Assembly (NCBI GenBank): GCA_025150425.1
Contig: CP102281.1
Coordinates: 1,178,001-1,242,000 of the forward strand
Direction of reading: 5' to 3'
Length of the DNA: 64,000 nucleotides
Source: [Eubacterium] siraeum
GTDB taxonomy: Bacteria; Bacillota; Clostridia; Oscillospirales; Ruminococcaceae
The notes under the pieces are model-generated. The model was not told the origin of the DNA, ran no database searches, and saw nothing but the letters and a program-made list of their open reading frames with translations. Position 1 is the first letter of the stretch. Each line of letters begins with the position of its first letter. Below, piece by piece: positions 52,879 to 64,000 of this stretch. A program made the translations under genes and the position numbers.

Positions 52879-53318
52879 GCTATGAAGGAAAGATAGCATC
52901 GGGAGATACCATATCAATGTTTCACCTTTGCCGGCGACTTAGATTTCGATCGGTTTGAAATCGGGCATTTCAGAACATTATATTAAATACCGCAAATCTG
53001 TTTTGCTTACAGGACGGGTTTGCGGTATCGTCATATAAAACAGGAATGTGTATATATAAATTTGATATGGCAAAATCGGCATTTTGACATATTTTCGGTT
53101 AAAACAACGATACGAAAATGAGAAATAAGACAAAAGTTAAGCGATTTTTCTATTGACTTTGCCCTTTATATGTGGTACAATACTAAAATGTATCATAATG
53201 GATTGATATGCGTTCGTGCTGAAATTCCGCAGTGTCGAAAGGTGTAGATTTTCCCTTTATTATGCGGAAAACACGAGCGTATAAATATCCGTGAATAAAT
53301 TAAGGAGTGGTAAAGCCC
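52879..53318 (+). promoter_or_regulatory. Intergenic region with the rpoBC promoter
   Basis: This 440-bp gap has no gene. A 10-bp inverted repeat ATACCGCAAA/TTTGCGGTAT (52987-52996 and 53019-53028, 22-nt loop) probably ends the GH26 transcript, though it lacks a T run; GATTTC/GAAATC near 52945 forms a smaller hairpin. The rpoB promoter is TTGACT (53153-53158), 17-bp spacer, TACAAT (53176-53181), followed by a leader of about 130 nt. No rplJ or rplL gene is present upstream. Confidence 0.8.
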
Positions 53319-56300
53319 ATGGTGAATGTCAAGCAGGTAAAGCTGGGTAGAAATACCCGTATGAGTTTTTCCAAGATCAATGAAGTTCAGAAGATGCCGA
53401 ACCTCATCGAAATTCAGAAGGATTCATATAAGTGGTTTTTGGACGAGGGTATAAAGGAAGTATTCAAGGATATTTCTTCTATTACCGACGCTAACGGCAA
53501 GCTGGTACTGAGTTTCGTTGATTATCGTCTCGATGAGAACCCCAAGTATTCTATAGAGGAGTGCAAAGAACGTGATACAACGTATGCGGCACCCCTTCGT
53601 GTAAAGGCACAGCTCAGAAACAACGAAACCGGAGAGGTTGTCGAGAATGAGATATTCATGGGCGACTTCCCGCTGATGACCGAAAGCGGCACATTCGTAA
53701 TCAACGGTGCCGAGCGTGTCATTGTTTCACAGTTGGTTCGTTCCCCCGGCGTTTATTACGGCTTTGACTACGATAAAACGGGTAAGAAGTTATTCAAGTC
53801 AACTGTTATCCCCAACAGAGGTGCATGGCTCGAATATGAGATGGACTCAAACGACATCTTCTATGTCCGTATAGATAAAAACAGAAAGATACCGGCAACA
53901 ACATTCATCCGTGCACTCGGTATCAGCAGTGACGATGACCTTATCGATCTGTTCGGCGAAGATCCCAGAATAGTTCAGACGATTCAGGAAAAGGACGCTA
54001 CAAAGAACACCGAAGAGGCTTTACTTGAAGTATACAGAAAGTTAAGACCCGGTGAGCCTCCTACGGTCGATTCCGCAAATACTCATATCAACAATCTTTT
54101 CTTTGACGCAAAGAGATATGACCTTGCAAGATTCGGACGTTACAAGTACAACAAGAAGCTCGGAGTTGCTTCGAGAATTGCCGGTCATAAGGCTGCTCAG
54201 CCGATTATAGATCCTACCACGGGCGAGATTCTTGTTGACGAGAACGAGTTCATCAACGCTGAAAAGGCACAGGCTGTAGAGCAGGCAGGCGTTAAGGAAT
54301 GCGTAATCTTCTCCGAGGAAAAAATAGCAAAGGTTCTCGGAAACGGAATGGTCGATATAGCCGGTTACATTCCCGAATCTATAGATGCAGAATCACTCGG
54401 TATCAACGAGAAGGTATGCTTCAGCGTACTGCGTGAGATACTTGACAAGTGCGGTGATGATGTTGAGGCACTCACAGCCGAGCTTTCAAACAGAGTAGAA
54501 GACCTTATCCCCAAGCACATCACTCTTGACGATATATTCGCAACAGTAAGCTACTTCATCAATCTTTGCGAAGGTGTCGGTGAGGTTGACGATATAGACC
54601 ACCTCGGAAACAGACGTATCCGTAGCGTAGGTGAGCTTTTACAGAACCAGTTCAGAATCGGTTTTGCAAGAATGGAAAGAGTTATCCGTGAAAGAATGGG
54701 ACTTCAGTCACAGGAAGGCGACAAGGTAACTCCCAACGCCCTTATCAATATCCGTCCCGTTGTTGCGGCTATCAAGGAGTTCTTCGGTTCTTCGCCGCTT
54801 TCACAGTTCATGGATCAGAACAACCCCCTTGCAGAGCTTACTCATAAGAGAAGACTTTCAGCACTCGGCCCCGGCGGTCTTTCCCGTGACCGTGCGAGCT
54901 TCGAAGTTCGAGATGTACACTATTCCCACTACGGAAGAATGTGTCCTATCGAAACCCCCGAAGGTCCTAACATCGGTCTTATCTCTTACCTTGCTTCATT
55001 TGCAAAGATAAACAAGTACGGCTTTATTGAAGCCCCTTACCGTAAGGTTGACAAGGAAACAGGCGTTGTACTTGACGAAGTAACCTATATGACTGCCGAT
55101 ATGGAGGATAATTACGTTGTAGCACAGGCTAACGAGCCTCTTGACGAGCAGGGAAAATTCGCAAGAAAGCGTGTAAATGCACGTTTCCGTGAAGAGATTC
55201 TTGAAGTTGACCGTGACCGTGTAGACTACATGGACGTTTCGCCTAAGATGGTTGTTTCTGTCGCTACTGCGATGATTCCGTTCCTTGAGAACGATGACGC
55301 AAACCGTGCTCTTATGGGTGCAAACATGCAGCGTCAGGCAGTACCGCTTATGGTAACACAGAATCCTATCGTAGGTACGGGTATGGAATACAAGGCAGCC
55401 GTTGATTCGGGTGCGGTTGTAGTAGCAAAGGAAGACGGCGTTGTAACAAAGTGCAGTGCCGACGAAATCGTTGTTACCGATGGCAACGGTGTTGAACACA
55501 GCTATAAGCTGATAAAGTTCAAGCGTTCAAACCAGGGTACCTGCGTAAACCAGCGTCCTGCCGTTACAAAGGGTATGGAGATAAAGACCGGCGATGTCCT
55601 TGCTGACGGTCCCGCTACAAGCCAGGGTGAGATTTCACTTGGTAAGAATGCTCTTATCGGCTTCATGACATGGGAAGGCTACAACTACGAGGACGCCGTT
55701 CTTATAAATGAAAAACTCGTTTATAATGATGTCTACACATCGATCCATATAGAAGAATATGAGCTTGAATGCCGTGATACAAAACTCGGACCGGAAGAGA
55801 TAACAAGAGAGATCCCCAACGTTTCTGAGGACGCTCTTAAGGATCTTGACGAGCGTGGTATCATTCGTATCGGCGCAGAGGTTCACTCCGGCGATATTAT
55901 GGTCGGCAAGGTTACACCTAAGGGTGAAACAGAGCTTACCGCAGAAGAAAGACTTCTCCGTGCTATCTTCGGTGATAAGGCAAGAGAAGTAAGAGATAAT
56001 TCACTGCGTGTACCTCACGGCGAAAGCGGTATCATCGTTGACGTCAAGGTGTTCACAAGACAGAACTGTGATGAACTTTCACCCGGCGTAAATATGGTGG
56101 TAAGATGCTACATCGCACAGAAGCGTAAGATTTCTGTCGGCGATAAGATGGCGGGCCGTCACGGTAACAAGGGTGTCGTTTCCCGTATCTTAAAGCAGGA
56201 GGATATGCCTTTCCTTCCCGACGGTACACCGCTTGATATTGTACTGAACCCCCTCGGCGTTCCTTCACGAATGAACATCGGTCAGGTTCTCGAGGTACAC

Positions 56301-57104
56301 CTCGGTTATGCTTGTAAGGCACTTGACTGGCAGATAATGACCCCTGTATTTGACGGCGCTCACGAGGCCGACATCAGAGCTTGCTTTGAAAAGGCTGAGG
56401 CTGAACGTGAAAACTACAAGGATAAGGATTCTGCAAAGATAGACTTCTCTAAGATTCCTATGCGTCCTGACTGCAAGACACAGCTTACAGACGGTCGTAC
56501 AGGCGAGAAGTTTGACAGCCCTGTAACAGTAGGTTATATGTACTACCTCAAGCTTCACCACCTTGTTGACGATAAGATTCACGCACGTTCAACCGGTCCT
56601 TACTCACTGGTAACACAGCAGCCTCTCGGCGGTAAGGCACAGTTCGGCGGACAGCGTTTCGGTGAGATGGAAGTTTGGGCACTTGAGGCTTACGGTGCGG
56701 CTTATACACTTCAGGAAATCCTTACTGTAAAGTCGGACGATATAGTAGGACGTGTTAAAACTTACGAGGCAATCGTCAAGGGCGATCCTGTTCCTAAGGC
56801 AGGCGTTCCCGAGAGCTTCAAGGTTCTGTTCAAGGAGCTTCAGTCACTCGGTCTTGACATCAAGGTACTTGATGCTGACAAGAATGAGATTGATCTCAGA
56901 CAGACTTACGAAGAAGACGATGAATACGGTCAGGCAGCAGGCGAGGATACATTTGAGTATGTAGCCGAGGATGGCTCTCTTGATGACGGTTTCACAACTA
57001 AGGATATAGACGAAGACAGCGAATTCTATGCCGATAAGGACGATGAAGATGATTTTGACATCGACTTCAACGAAAATGACGCTGACGACTCGTTTGATGA
57101 ATAA
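53319..57104 (+). CDS. rpoB: RNA polymerase beta subunit
   Basis: The 1261-residue beta subunit from the ATG at 53319 ([10 protein letters not shown]), behind AAGGAG; a GTG twelve bases upstream lies inside the ribosome site and is unlikely. The rifampicin region is wild type in appearance ([22 protein letters not shown] region near residue 505, with Gln, Asp, His and Ser as in sensitive strains). Downstream motifs [15 protein letters not shown] and the C-terminal [20 protein letters not shown] are present. A long acidic tail of about 60 residues ends the protein. Confidence 0.98.
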   Translation: MVNVKQVKLGRNTRMSFSKINEVQKMPNLIEIQKDSYKWFLDEGIKEVFKDISSITDANGKLVLSFVDYRLDENPKYSIEECKERDTTYAAPLRVKAQLRNNETGEVVENEIFMGDFPLMTESGTFVINGAERVIVSQLVRSPGVYYGFDYDKTGKKLFKSTVIPNRGAWLEYEMDSNDIFYVRIDKNRKIPATTFIRALGISSDDDLIDLFGEDPRIVQTIQEKDATKNTEEALLEVYRKLRPGEPPTVDSANTHINNLFFDAKRYDLARFGRYKYNKKLGVASRIAGHKAAQPIIDPTTGEILVDENEFINAEKAQAVEQAGVKECVIFSEEKIAKVLGNGMVDIAGYIPESIDAESLGINEKVCFSVLREILDKCGDDVEALTAELSNRVEDLIPKHITLDDIFATVSYFINLCEGVGEVDDIDHLGNRRIRSVGELLQNQFRIGFARMERVIRERMGLQSQEGDKVTPNALINIRPVVAAIKEFFGSSPLSQFMDQNNPLAELTHKRRLSALGPGGLSRDRASFEVRDVHYSHYGRMCPIETPEGPNIGLISYLASFAKINKYGFIEAPYRKVDKETGVVLDEVTYMTADMEDNYVVAQANEPLDEQGKFARKRVNARFREEILEVDRDRVDYMDVSPKMVVSVATAMIPFLENDDANRALMGANMQRQAVPLMVTQNPIVGTGMEYKAAVDSGAVVVAKEDGVVTKCSADEIVVTDGNGVEHSYKLIKFKRSNQGTCVNQRPAVTKGMEIKTGDVLADGPATSQGEISLGKNALIGFMTWEGYNYEDAVLINEKLVYNDVYTSIHIEEYELECRDTKLGPEEITREIPNVSEDALKDLDERGIIRIGAEVHSGDIMVGKVTPKGETELTAEERLLRAIFGDKAREVRDNSLRVPHGESGIIVDVKVFTRQNCDELSPGVNMVVRCYIAQKRKISVGDKMAGRHGNKGVVSRILKQEDMPFLPDGTPLDIVLNPLGVPSRMNIGQVLEVHLGYACKALDWQIMTPVFDGAHEADIRACFEKAEAERENYKDKDSAKIDFSKIPMRPDCKTQLTDGRTGEKFDSPVTVGYMYYLKLHHLVDDKIHARSTGPYSLVTQQPLGGKAQFGGQRFGEMEVWALEAYGAAYTLQEILTVKSDDIVGRVKTYEAIVKGDPVPKAGVPESFKVLFKELQSLGLDIKVLDADKNEIDLRQTYEEDDEYGQAAGEDTFEYVAEDGSLDDGFTTKDIDEDSEFYADKDDEDDFDIDFNENDADDSFDE

Positions 57105-57190
57105 TCAGACGATGATTTAAGCATAGGCATTGACAGAAAAGCGTGTGTTATCACACATAAACTTCTATAGAAAGAATTGAGGTCTGTAAA

Positions 57191-60100
57191 TTGGCATATA
57201 AAACATTTGATTCAATGAAGATCGGTCTTGCTTCTCCGGATCAGATCCGTGCATGGAGCTACGGCGTTGTTGAGCGTCCCGAAACAATCAACTACAGAAC
57301 ACAGAAGCCCGAAAGAGGCGGTCTGTACTGCGAAAAGATATTTGGTCCTACAAAGGACTGGGAGTGTTCCTGCGGTAAATACAAGAGAATCCGTTTCAAA
57401 GGTAAAATATGTGAGCGTTGCGGCGTTGAAGTAACACGCAACAAGGTAAGACGTGAGCGTATGGGTCACATAGAGCTTGCGGCTCCCGTATCACATATCT
57501 GGTATTTCAAGGGTACGCCCAGCCGTATCGGTCAGGTACTTGATATTTCACCCAAAAGACTTGAAGAAGTTCTTTACTTCACAAAGTATATAGTTGTCGA
57601 TCCCGGCGATACTGTTCTTACAAAGAAGCAGATACTCACAGAAAAAGAGTATGCTGATATGAGAGAGCGTTATGAGGATGATTTCAGAGCCGAGATGGGC
57701 GCAGAAGCTATCAAGGAGCTTCTTTGCGAAATCGACCTTGACAAGCTGTCCGAGGAGCTTAAGAAGGAGCTTGAGGATACACAGCAGGGTCAGAAGAGAG
57801 TAAAGTTATTAAAAAGACTTGATGTTGTTGAGGCATTCAGACTCAGCGGTAACCGTCCCGAATGGATGATACTCGACTGCATACCCGTAATTCCTCCGGA
57901 TCTGCGTCCTATGGTTATGCTGGACGGTGGCAGATTCGCCACTTCCGACCTTAACGACCTGTACAGACGTGTTATCAACAGAAACAACCGTCTTACAAAG
58001 ATGAAGGAGCTTCACGCTCCCGACATTATCATCAGAAACGAAAAGAGAATGCTTCAGGAAGCTGTTGACGCACTTATCGACAACGGCAGACACGGCAGAG
58101 CGGTTACAGGCCCTTCAAACCGTCCTCTGAAATCTCTTTCGGATATGCTCAAGGGTAAGCAGGGACGTTTCCGTCAGAACCTTCTCGGTAAGCGTGTTGA
58201 CTATTCAGGACGTTCAGTTATCGTAGTAGGCCCCGATCTTAAGATGGATCAGTGCGGTCTTCCCAAAGAAATGGCTATCGAGCTGTTCAAGCCCTTTGTA
58301 ATGAAGGAACTTGACAAGCGTGGTATCGCTAACAATATAAAGAGTGCAAGAAAGATGGTAGAGCAGGCTAAGGATCCTGCTGTATGGGATGCTCTTGAAG
58401 AAGTTATCAAGGATCACCCCGTACTGCTCAACCGTGCGCCTACACTGCACAGACTCGGTATTCAGGCATTTATGCCGGTACTGGTCGAGGGTCGTGCAAT
58501 CAAGCTGCATCCGCTGGTTTGTACAGCGTTCAACGCAGACTTTGACGGTGACCAGATGGCAGTGCATCTTCCTCTGTCTGAGGAAGCACAGAACGAGGCA
58601 AGAACACTTATGCTTGCCGCAAAGAACCTGCTGAAGCCTTCAGACGGCCGTCCTGTTACAGTTCCTACTCAGGATATGGTACTTGGTTCTTATTATCTTA
58701 CTATCGACAAGCCCGGCGAAAAGGGCGAGGGTAAAGTATTCCGTGACTTCAATGAGGCTATTATGGCTTACAATGAAGGGGATATTACAATCCACTCGGC
58801 TATCAAGGTAAGAGTTACCAAGGACGTAGGCGGAGATCATCCCGAAACAAAGATAATCGACGCTACGGTAGGACGTATTCTTTTCAACGAGCATATTCCT
58901 CAGGATCTCGGCTTTGTTGACAGAAACGACCCCGAAAAGAAGTTTGATCTCGAAATCGGCTTCAAGGTAAGAAAGAAAGAGCTTGGAAAAATCATCGACA
59001 AGTGCCTTAAGGTTCACGGAACACCTATGACGGCGCAGGTTCTTGATAAAATAAAGGCTATGGGTTACAAATACTCGACTAAGGCGGCAATCACAGTAGC
59101 TGTATGCGATGCTACAATACCGCCCGAGAAAAAGGATATTCTTGCAAATGCGGATGCGCAGGTTCAGGAAATCAACGAGTATTTCAACAACGGTTTCATT
59201 TCGAACGCCGAAAGAAAATCTCAGGTGCTTTCAGTTTGGAACCAGGCTACAACAGATGTTACAGTTGCACTGACAAAGGGTCTTGACGATTACAACCCCA
59301 TCTATATGATGGCTGACTCAGGAGCCCGTGGTAGTACAAACCAGATAAGACAGCTTGCAGGTATGCGTGGACTTATCGCAAATACATCGGGTGAAACGAT
59401 TGAAATCCCGATCAGAGCTAACTACCGTGAAGGTCTTAACATCCTCGAATACTTCATTTCTTCAAGAGGTGCGAGAAAGGGCCTTGCCGATACGGCGTTA
59501 AGAACAGCCGACTCAGGTTACCTTACAAGACGTCTTGTTGACGTATCACAGGAAGTTATCGTAAGAACCGATGACTGCGGTACTACAGACGGTATCGACA
59601 TTTACGAGATTCGTGAAGGCAAGGAGCTTATCGAGTCGCTTGAAGAACGTCTTACAGGCAGATACCTTGCCGAAGATTTCACTGATGACAACGGTGAAGT
59701 CCTCGTTTCAAAGGATAAGCTGATAACGGAAGCTGATGCCAAGATGATAGTTGCATCGGGCGTAAAGACCGTTAAAATTCGTTCAGTTCTTACCTGTCAT
59801 GCAGAACACGGAGTCTGCGCAAAGTGCTACGGTTCTTCACTTGCTAACGGCAAGAAGATTACAATCGGCGAAGCAGTTGGTATCATAGCCGCACAGTCTA
59901 TTGGTGAGCCCGGTACACAGCTTACTATGAGAACGTTCCATACCGGTGGTATTGCATCGGCTGAAGATATTACACAGGGTCTTCCCAGAGTAGAAGAACT
60001 GTTCGAGTCACGTCGTCCCAAGAATGCCGCAATTATGGCTAAGCATTCCGGTAAGACGAGAATCGACGAGATAAAGAAAACCAGACACGTTATAATTACA

Positions 60101-60778
60101 ACAGCTGACGGCGAGGAGCATCCTTATCCCGTACCTTTCGGCTACAAGCTGAAAATACAGGATGGCGATTTCATCGAAGCCGGTGAAACACTTACAGAAG
60201 GCAGCGTAAATCCTCACGATGTACTTGAGGTAAAGGGCGAGGAAGCAGTTCAGAACTACATTATCGCCGAGGTACAGAAGGTATATCGCTTACAGGGTGT
60301 TGATATTAACGATAAGCATATCGAAGTTATTGTTCGTCAGATGATGAGAAAGGCTCGTGTAACCAACCCCGGCAGCAGTTATCTTCTTCCCGGCTCGGTT
60401 ATTGACAAGAATGAGCTTGTCAAGGTTAACAATGAGCTTGAACAGCGTAAGGAAGCAGGCGAACAGATTGAACCCGTAGAGTGCGAAGCTGTTCTTCTCG
60501 GTATCACAAAGGCTGCACTTGCAACAGACAGCTTTATGTCTGCCGCTTCATTCCAGGAAACCACAAGAGTTCTTACCGATGCTGCAATTCACGGCAAGGT
60601 AGATCCGTTGCTCGGTCTGAAGGAAAATGTTATCATAGGTAAGCTTATTCCCGCAGGCACAGGTCTTGAGGCAATGGAGAAGGAAAAAGAAGAAAGAGAA
60701 AAAGCTGCCGAAGCTGTTGCTGAATCGGATGAAAACGAATCAGACAGTGAAGAAGTTGGCGAAACTGCACAAAATTAA
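57191..60778 (+). CDS. rpoC: RNA polymerase beta' subunit
   Basis: The 1195-residue beta' subunit, TTG start behind TTGAGG, 86 bp after rpoB. The N-terminal zinc ribbon has CSCG...CERCG (residues 60-80), the catalytic [12 protein letters not shown] holds the Mg-binding aspartates near 450, and the second zinc site [13 protein letters not shown] lies near 875. The C-terminus is acidic (Glu/Ala-rich). Between rpoB and rpoC a small GTGTG/CACAC hairpin at 57144-57155 is the only visible structure. Confidence 0.98.
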   Translation: MAYKTFDSMKIGLASPDQIRAWSYGVVERPETINYRTQKPERGGLYCEKIFGPTKDWECSCGKYKRIRFKGKICERCGVEVTRNKVRRERMGHIELAAPVSHIWYFKGTPSRIGQVLDISPKRLEEVLYFTKYIVVDPGDTVLTKKQILTEKEYADMRERYEDDFRAEMGAEAIKELLCEIDLDKLSEELKKELEDTQQGQKRVKLLKRLDVVEAFRLSGNRPEWMILDCIPVIPPDLRPMVMLDGGRFATSDLNDLYRRVINRNNRLTKMKELHAPDIIIRNEKRMLQEAVDALIDNGRHGRAVTGPSNRPLKSLSDMLKGKQGRFRQNLLGKRVDYSGRSVIVVGPDLKMDQCGLPKEMAIELFKPFVMKELDKRGIANNIKSARKMVEQAKDPAVWDALEEVIKDHPVLLNRAPTLHRLGIQAFMPVLVEGRAIKLHPLVCTAFNADFDGDQMAVHLPLSEEAQNEARTLMLAAKNLLKPSDGRPVTVPTQDMVLGSYYLTIDKPGEKGEGKVFRDFNEAIMAYNEGDITIHSAIKVRVTKDVGGDHPETKIIDATVGRILFNEHIPQDLGFVDRNDPEKKFDLEIGFKVRKKELGKIIDKCLKVHGTPMTAQVLDKIKAMGYKYSTKAAITVAVCDATIPPEKKDILANADAQVQEINEYFNNGFISNAERKSQVLSVWNQATTDVTVALTKGLDDYNPIYMMADSGARGSTNQIRQLAGMRGLIANTSGETIEIPIRANYREGLNILEYFISSRGARKGLADTALRTADSGYLTRRLVDVSQEVIVRTDDCGTTDGIDIYEIREGKELIESLEERLTGRYLAEDFTDDNGEVLVSKDKLITEADAKMIVASGVKTVKIRSVLTCHAEHGVCAKCYGSSLANGKKITIGEAVGIIAAQSIGEPGTQLTMRTFHTGGIASAEDITQGLPRVEELFESRRPKNAAIMAKHSGKTRIDEIKKTRHVIITTADGEEHPYPVPFGYKLKIQDGDFIEAGETLTEGSVNPHDVLEVKGEEAVQNYIIAEVQKVYRLQGVDINDKHIEVIVRQMMRKARVTNPGSSYLLPGSVIDKNELVKVNNELEQRKEAGEQIEPVECEAVLLGITKAALATDSFMSAASFQETTRVLTDAAIHGKVDPLLGLKENVIIGKLIPAGTGLEAMEKEKEEREKAAEAVAESDENESDSEEVGETAQN

Positions 60779-60793
60779 GTTGTAATTCAGTCC

Positions 60794-60867
60794 AAAGGCG
60801 ACGATTGTTACAAAGTTTTTTCGGTAAAACGAAAAGGCTTGACAATCGCCGCCTTTTTGTATATAAT
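60794..60867 (+). promoter_or_regulatory. rpoC terminator overlapping the rpsL promoter
   Basis: AAAGGCGACGATTGT (60794-60808) pairs with ACAATCGCCGCCTTT (60842-60856) across a 33-nt loop and is followed by TTTTTG: an intrinsic terminator. The right arm and the T run lie inside a perfect promoter, TTGACA (60839-60844), 17-bp spacer, TATAAT (60862-60867), which drives rpsL-rpsG-fusA. Termination and initiation therefore share the same 30 bp. Confidence 0.85.
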
Positions 60868-60949
60868 ATTTAAATGTGTGCAGAATAAATGCGTAAAAGC
60901 GTTATTCTGTGGCATAAATTTTTAATAAATTTGCAAGGAGGTGTAACAT

Positions 60950-61378
60950 TTGCCAACCTTTAACCAGCTCGTTCGTAAGGGCAGAGCAGTTGCAGAAAAG
61001 AAGTCTAAGGCTCCCGCACTGCAGAAGAGCATGAACACTCTGAAGAAGGAAACAGTAGATATGTCTTCTCCCCAGAAGAGAGGCGTATGCACAGCTGTTC
61101 GTACTGCTACCCCTAAGAAGCCTAACTCTGCTATGAGAAAGATTGCCAGAGTAAGACTTTCCAACGGTTATGAAGTTACTGCTTATATTCCGGGTATCGG
61201 ACACAAACTGCAGGAACACAGCGTTGTACTGATCCGTGGCGGCCGTGTTAAGGATCTCCCCGGTGTACGTTACCACATTGTAAGAGGCACACTTGATGCT
61301 CAGGGTGTTGACGGAAGAATGCAGGGCAGATCAAAGTACGGAGCTAAGCGTCCGAAGGCTGGTGCGAAAAAAGCGTAA
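60950..61378 (+). CDS. rpsL: 30S ribosomal protein S12
   Basis: The 142-residue S12 from a TTG start behind AAGGAGGTG. It has the [11 protein letters not shown] start, an insertion of about 15 residues (near [15 protein letters not shown]) relative to E. coli that is common in Clostridia, and the decoding-site motifs [11 protein letters not shown] and [12 protein letters not shown], where streptomycin-resistance changes occur; the residues seen are the sensitive form. First gene of the str operon after its own promoter. Confidence 0.97.
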   Translation: MPTFNQLVRKGRAVAEKKSKAPALQKSMNTLKKETVDMSSPQKRGVCTAVRTATPKKPNSAMRKIARVRLSNGYEVTAYIPGIGHKLQEHSVVLIRGGRVKDLPGVRYHIVRGTLDAQGVDGRMQGRSKYGAKRPKAGAKKA

Positions 61379-61498
61379 CTGATGACTTTTAGCCACTTTT
61401 GTGGAGTAATATATTATATTACCTCTGCAATTGGACGGCGGGAGTTAATCGCTTTCGAGTACCGATGATTTTCATTATTTATGAAGGAGGGAAGTAAA

Positions 61499-61969
61499 GT
61501 GCCAAGAAGAGGTAATGTTCCTAAGCGTGATGTATTACCCGATCCTATGTACGGCTCAGAGCTCGTAACAAGACTCGTAAACAATATCATGCTCGACGGC
61601 AAGAAGGGTGTTGCTCAGAAGATCGTATACGGTGCATTTGACATCGTAGCCGAGAAGTCAGGTAAGGGCGCACTTGAAGCTTTTGAAGAAGCTATGGAAA
61701 ATATCATGCCTCAGTTAGAGGTAAAGGCACGCCGTGTCGGCGGTGCCACATATCAGGTTCCTATGGAAGTTCGTCCCGAAAGAAGAAGAACTTTAGGTCT
61801 GAGATGGATTACTCTGTACGCAAGACAGAGAAACGAAAAGACAATGAAGGAAAGACTTGCAAACGAGATCCTCGACGCTATGAACGGTCAGGGCGGAGCT
61901 TGCAAGAAGCGCGATGATACACACAGAATGGCTGAAGCTAACAGAGCTTTCGCACATTACAAGTGGTAA
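61499..61969 (+). CDS. rpsG: 30S ribosomal protein S7
   Basis: The 156-residue S7 from the GTG at 61499, behind GGAGGG; an ATG 18 bases upstream overlaps the ribosome site. [15 protein letters not shown] at the start and the C-terminal [13 protein letters not shown] are diagnostic. S7 starts assembly of the 30S head. It lies 120 bp after rpsL, a gap containing an AT-rich GTAATATA/TATATTAC palindrome at about 61406-61422 but no gene. fusA follows after 19 bp. Confidence 0.97.
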   Translation: MPRRGNVPKRDVLPDPMYGSELVTRLVNNIMLDGKKGVAQKIVYGAFDIVAEKSGKGALEAFEEAMENIMPQLEVKARRVGGATYQVPMEVRPERRRTLGLRWITLYARQRNEKTMKERLANEILDAMNGQGGACKKRDDTHRMAEANRAFAHYKW

Positions 61970-61988
61970 TCAATAAAACGGAGGAAAT

Positions 61989-64000
61989 ATGGCTAGAGAC
62001 GTAACTCTTGAAATGACCCGTAATATTGGTATCATGGCTCACATCGACGCAGGTAAGACAACTACGACCGAGCGTATCCTGTTCTACACCGGTATCAACC
62101 ACAAGATCGGTGAGACCCACGACGGTTCTGCTACGATGGACTGGATGGAGCAGGAGCAGGAAAGAGGTATCACAATTACTTCTGCTGCTACTACTGCATA
62201 CTGGAAGAAGCACAGAATCAATATTATCGATACTCCCGGACACGTTGACTTTACTGTTGAAGTTGAGCGTTCGCTGCGAGTTCTTGACGGATCTGTTACA
62301 GTTTTATGTGCTAAGGGTGGTGTTGAGCCCCAGTCAGAAACTGTATGGCGTCAGGCAGACAAGTATCATGTTCCGAGAATGGCATACATCAACAAGATGG
62401 ACATCATGGGTGCAGACTTCTATAATGTTGTAAGCATGATGAAGGACAGACTTAAATGTAATGCTGTTCCGATACAGCTCCCTATCGGTGCCGAAGATAC
62501 ATTCAGAGGTATCGTTGACCTTATCGAAATGAAAGCTGACATCTACTATGATGATCTCGGTAAGGACATGCGTGTGGAAGAAATTCCGGACGACATGAAG
62601 GAGAAGGCTCAGGAATATCACGATGCACTCATCGAGGCTGTTGCTGAGCAGGACGAGGAACTTATGAACAAGTACCTCGAAGGTGAAGAAATCACCGTTG
62701 AAGAAATCAAGGCTGTACTCAGAAAGGCTACGATTGACAATGAGATCGTTCCTGTAACCTGTGGTACATCTTATAAGAATAAGGGCGTACAGAAGCTCCT
62801 CGATGCGATCGTTGACTATATGCCCTCACCTCTTGATGTTCCTTCTATCAAGGGTGTTAACCCCGAAACAGGCGAAGAAGTTGAAAGACACGCAGGCGAC
62901 GATCAGCCGTTCTCTGCACTTGCTTTCAAGATTGCTACAGACCCCTTCGTTGGTAAGCTCTGCTTCTTCAGAGTTTACTCAGGTATCGTAGCAGCCGGTT
63001 CTACTGTTCTTAACGCAACTAAGGACAAGAAGGAGCGTATGGGACGTATTCTTCAGATGCACGCTAACCACAGAGCAGACCTCGAAGTTTGCTACTGCGG
63101 CGATATTGCAGCTGCTGTAGGTGTCAAGAACACTACAACAGGTGATACGCTGTGTGATGAAAACAACCCCGTAATCCTTGAGTCTATGGAATTCCCCGAG
63201 CCTGTTATCTCGCTCGCTATTGAACCCAAGACCAAGGCAGGTCAGGAAAAGATGGCTATTGCTCTTGCAAAGCTCGCAGAGGAAGACCCCACTTTCAGAA
63301 CCTATACAAATGAGGAAACAGGTCAGACAATCATCGCCGGAATGGGCGAACTTCACCTTGAAATCATCGTAGACAGACTTCTCCGTGAATTTAAGGTTGA
63401 GGCTAATGTCGGTGCTCCTCAGGTTGCATATAAAGAGACAATCACCACTAATGCAGACGTTGATACAAAGTATGCACGTCAGTCAGGTGGTAAGGGTCAG
63501 TACGGTCACGTTAAGCTCCACGTTTACCCGAACGAGTCCGGTAAGGGCTATGAGTTCATTAACGCAATTGTCGGCGGTTCAATTCCTAAGGAATATATCC
63601 CCGCAGTTGACGCAGGTATTCAGGGCGCTTTACAGTCTGGTGTTCTTGCAGGCTATCAGACAGTAGACGTTAAGGTTGAGCTTTATGACGGTTCATACCA
63701 CGAGGTCGACTCTTCTGAAATGGCATTCAAGATCGCAGGTTCAATGGCTATCAAGGAAGCATGCCGCAAGGCTAACCCCGTTATCCTTGAACCTATTATG
63801 AAGGTAGTTGTAACAGTTCCCGAAGAATACATGGGCGACGTTATCGGCGATTTAAGCTCACGTCGTGGTGAGATACAGGGTATGGAAGACAGAAACGGCG
63901 TTAAGCAGATCAATGCTTTCGTTCCTCTGTCAGAAATGTTCGGTTACTCAAACGATCTGCGTTCTAAGTCACAGGGTCGTGGTCAGTATGTAATGGAACC
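61989..64000 (+). CDS. fusA: Elongation factor G, 3' truncated by window edge
   Basis: Translocase GTPase of protein synthesis, read from the ATG at 61989 behind GGAGG; about 670 codons are visible and only some 20 C-terminal residues lie beyond the window. G1 is [15 protein letters not shown] near residue 17, switch I ends [13 protein letters not shown]3 is DTPGHVDF near 82 and G4 NKMD near 136. Domains II to V follow, with domain IV including [14 protein letters not shown] near 495. Last visible gene of the str operon; tufA would be expected next. Confidence 0.97.
   Translation, partial: MARDVTLEMTRNIGIMAHIDAGKTTTTERILFYTGINHKIGETHDGSATMDWMEQEQERGITITSAATTAYWKKHRINIIDTPGHVDFTVEVERSLRVLDGSVTVLCAKGGVEPQSETVWRQADKYHVPRMAYINKMDIMGADFYNVVSMMKDRLKCNAVPIQLPIGAEDTFRGIVDLIEMKADIYYDDLGKDMRVEEIPDDMKEKAQEYHDALIEAVAEQDEELMNKYLEGEEITVEEIKAVLRKATIDNEIVPVTCGTSYKNKGVQKLLDAIVDYMPSPLDVPSIKGVNPETGEEVERHAGDDQPFSALAFKIATDPFVGKLCFFRVYSGIVAAGSTVLNATKDKKERMGRILQMHANHRADLEVCYCGDIAAAVGVKNTTTGDTLCDENNPVILESMEFPEPVISLAIEPKTKAGQEKMAIALAKLAEEDPTFRTYTNEETGQTIIAGMGELHLEIIVDRLLREFKVEANVGAPQVAYKETITTNADVDTKYARQSGGKGQYGHVKLHVYPNESGKGYEFINAIVGGSIPKEYIPAVDAGIQGALQSGVLAGYQTVDVKVELYDGSYHEVDSSEMAFKIAGSMAIKEACRKANPVILEPIMKVVVTVPEEYMGDVIGDLSSRRGEIQGMEDRNGVKQINAFVPLSEMFGYSNDLRSKSQGRGQYVME

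Noticed and set aside
61379-61498. Small gene or structured leader between rpsL and rpsG
   Set aside because: No frame with a ribosome site apart from rpsG itself; only an AT-rich palindrome of doubtful meaning.
62026-63666. Several plus-strand open frames rich in Ser, Leu and Arg
   Set aside because: They are out-of-frame shadows of fusA, whose own frame runs without a stop from 61989 to the window end and carries all EF-G motifs.

Overview
The window looks like chromosomal DNA from a low-to-mid GC, endospore-forming, Gram-positive anaerobe of the class Clostridia, most likely a gut Ruminococcaceae/Oscillospiraceae member (an [Eubacterium] siraeum- or Ruminococcus-like genome). This is inferred from the sporulation genes spoVS, spoIIGA and sigE, the gene order asp23-nusB-xseAB-ispA-dxs-tlyA-nadK-argR-recN, hemZ after relA, a T-box in front of proS, a bile salt hydrolase and cytoplasmic glycosidases. 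Species cannot be fixed from the sequence alone. Most promoters are plain sigma-A type with 17-bp spacers, and TTG/GTG starts with good ribosome binding sites are frequent.

Layout. 1-5.4 kb: end of a cell-wall amidase, purA, ymdB, spoVS, an orphan gene and asp23. 5-13.8 kb: a long housekeeping run (nusB, xseA, xseB, ispA, a DivPAP2 membrane protein, dxs, tlyA, nadK, argR, recN). 13.8-14.1 kb: a MITE-like dispersed repeat abutting the recN terminator. 14.1-18.6 kb: spoIIGA-sigE converging on two flavoprotein genes. 18.7-23.4 kb: a MarR regulator with a heterodimeric ABC exporter. 23.5-25.5 kb: two tandem aspartoacylase-like genes, the second of which has lost its active site. 25.9-27.8 kb: a minus-strand operon of three membrane/zinc-ribbon proteins. 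28-32.1 kb: galE, then Nudix, thioesterase and GH36 alpha-galactosidase genes. 32.2-40.9 kb: yerC, a methyltransferase, hslO, recJ, relA, an MBL hydrolase, hemZ and a zinc-ribbon protein. 41-42.5 kb: a candidate small RNA, a bile salt hydrolase and a second copy of the dispersed repeat. 42.5-44.5 kb: proS with its T-box leader. 44.6-46.9 kb: a flavodoxin/DUF3793/DUF2325 operon with metal-regulator-like palindromes, then a LysR gene. 47-51.2 kb: a second MarR-ABC-ABC cassette. 51.4-52.9 kb: an antitoxin gene with a broken Doc-type toxin, then a GH26 enzyme. 53.3-64 kb: rpoB, rpoC, rpsL, rpsG and the start of fusA.

The more unusual parts are the enzyme/pseudoenzyme pair at 23.6-25.5 kb, the triplicated membrane zinc-ribbon operon, the paired GTTAG-n6-CTAAC operators upstream of the flavodoxin operon, the MITE-like element lying beside two intrinsic terminators, and an orphan promoter with a possible small RNA at 41.0-41.2 kb. 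No CRISPR array, rRNA, tRNA, prophage or transposase gene was seen.
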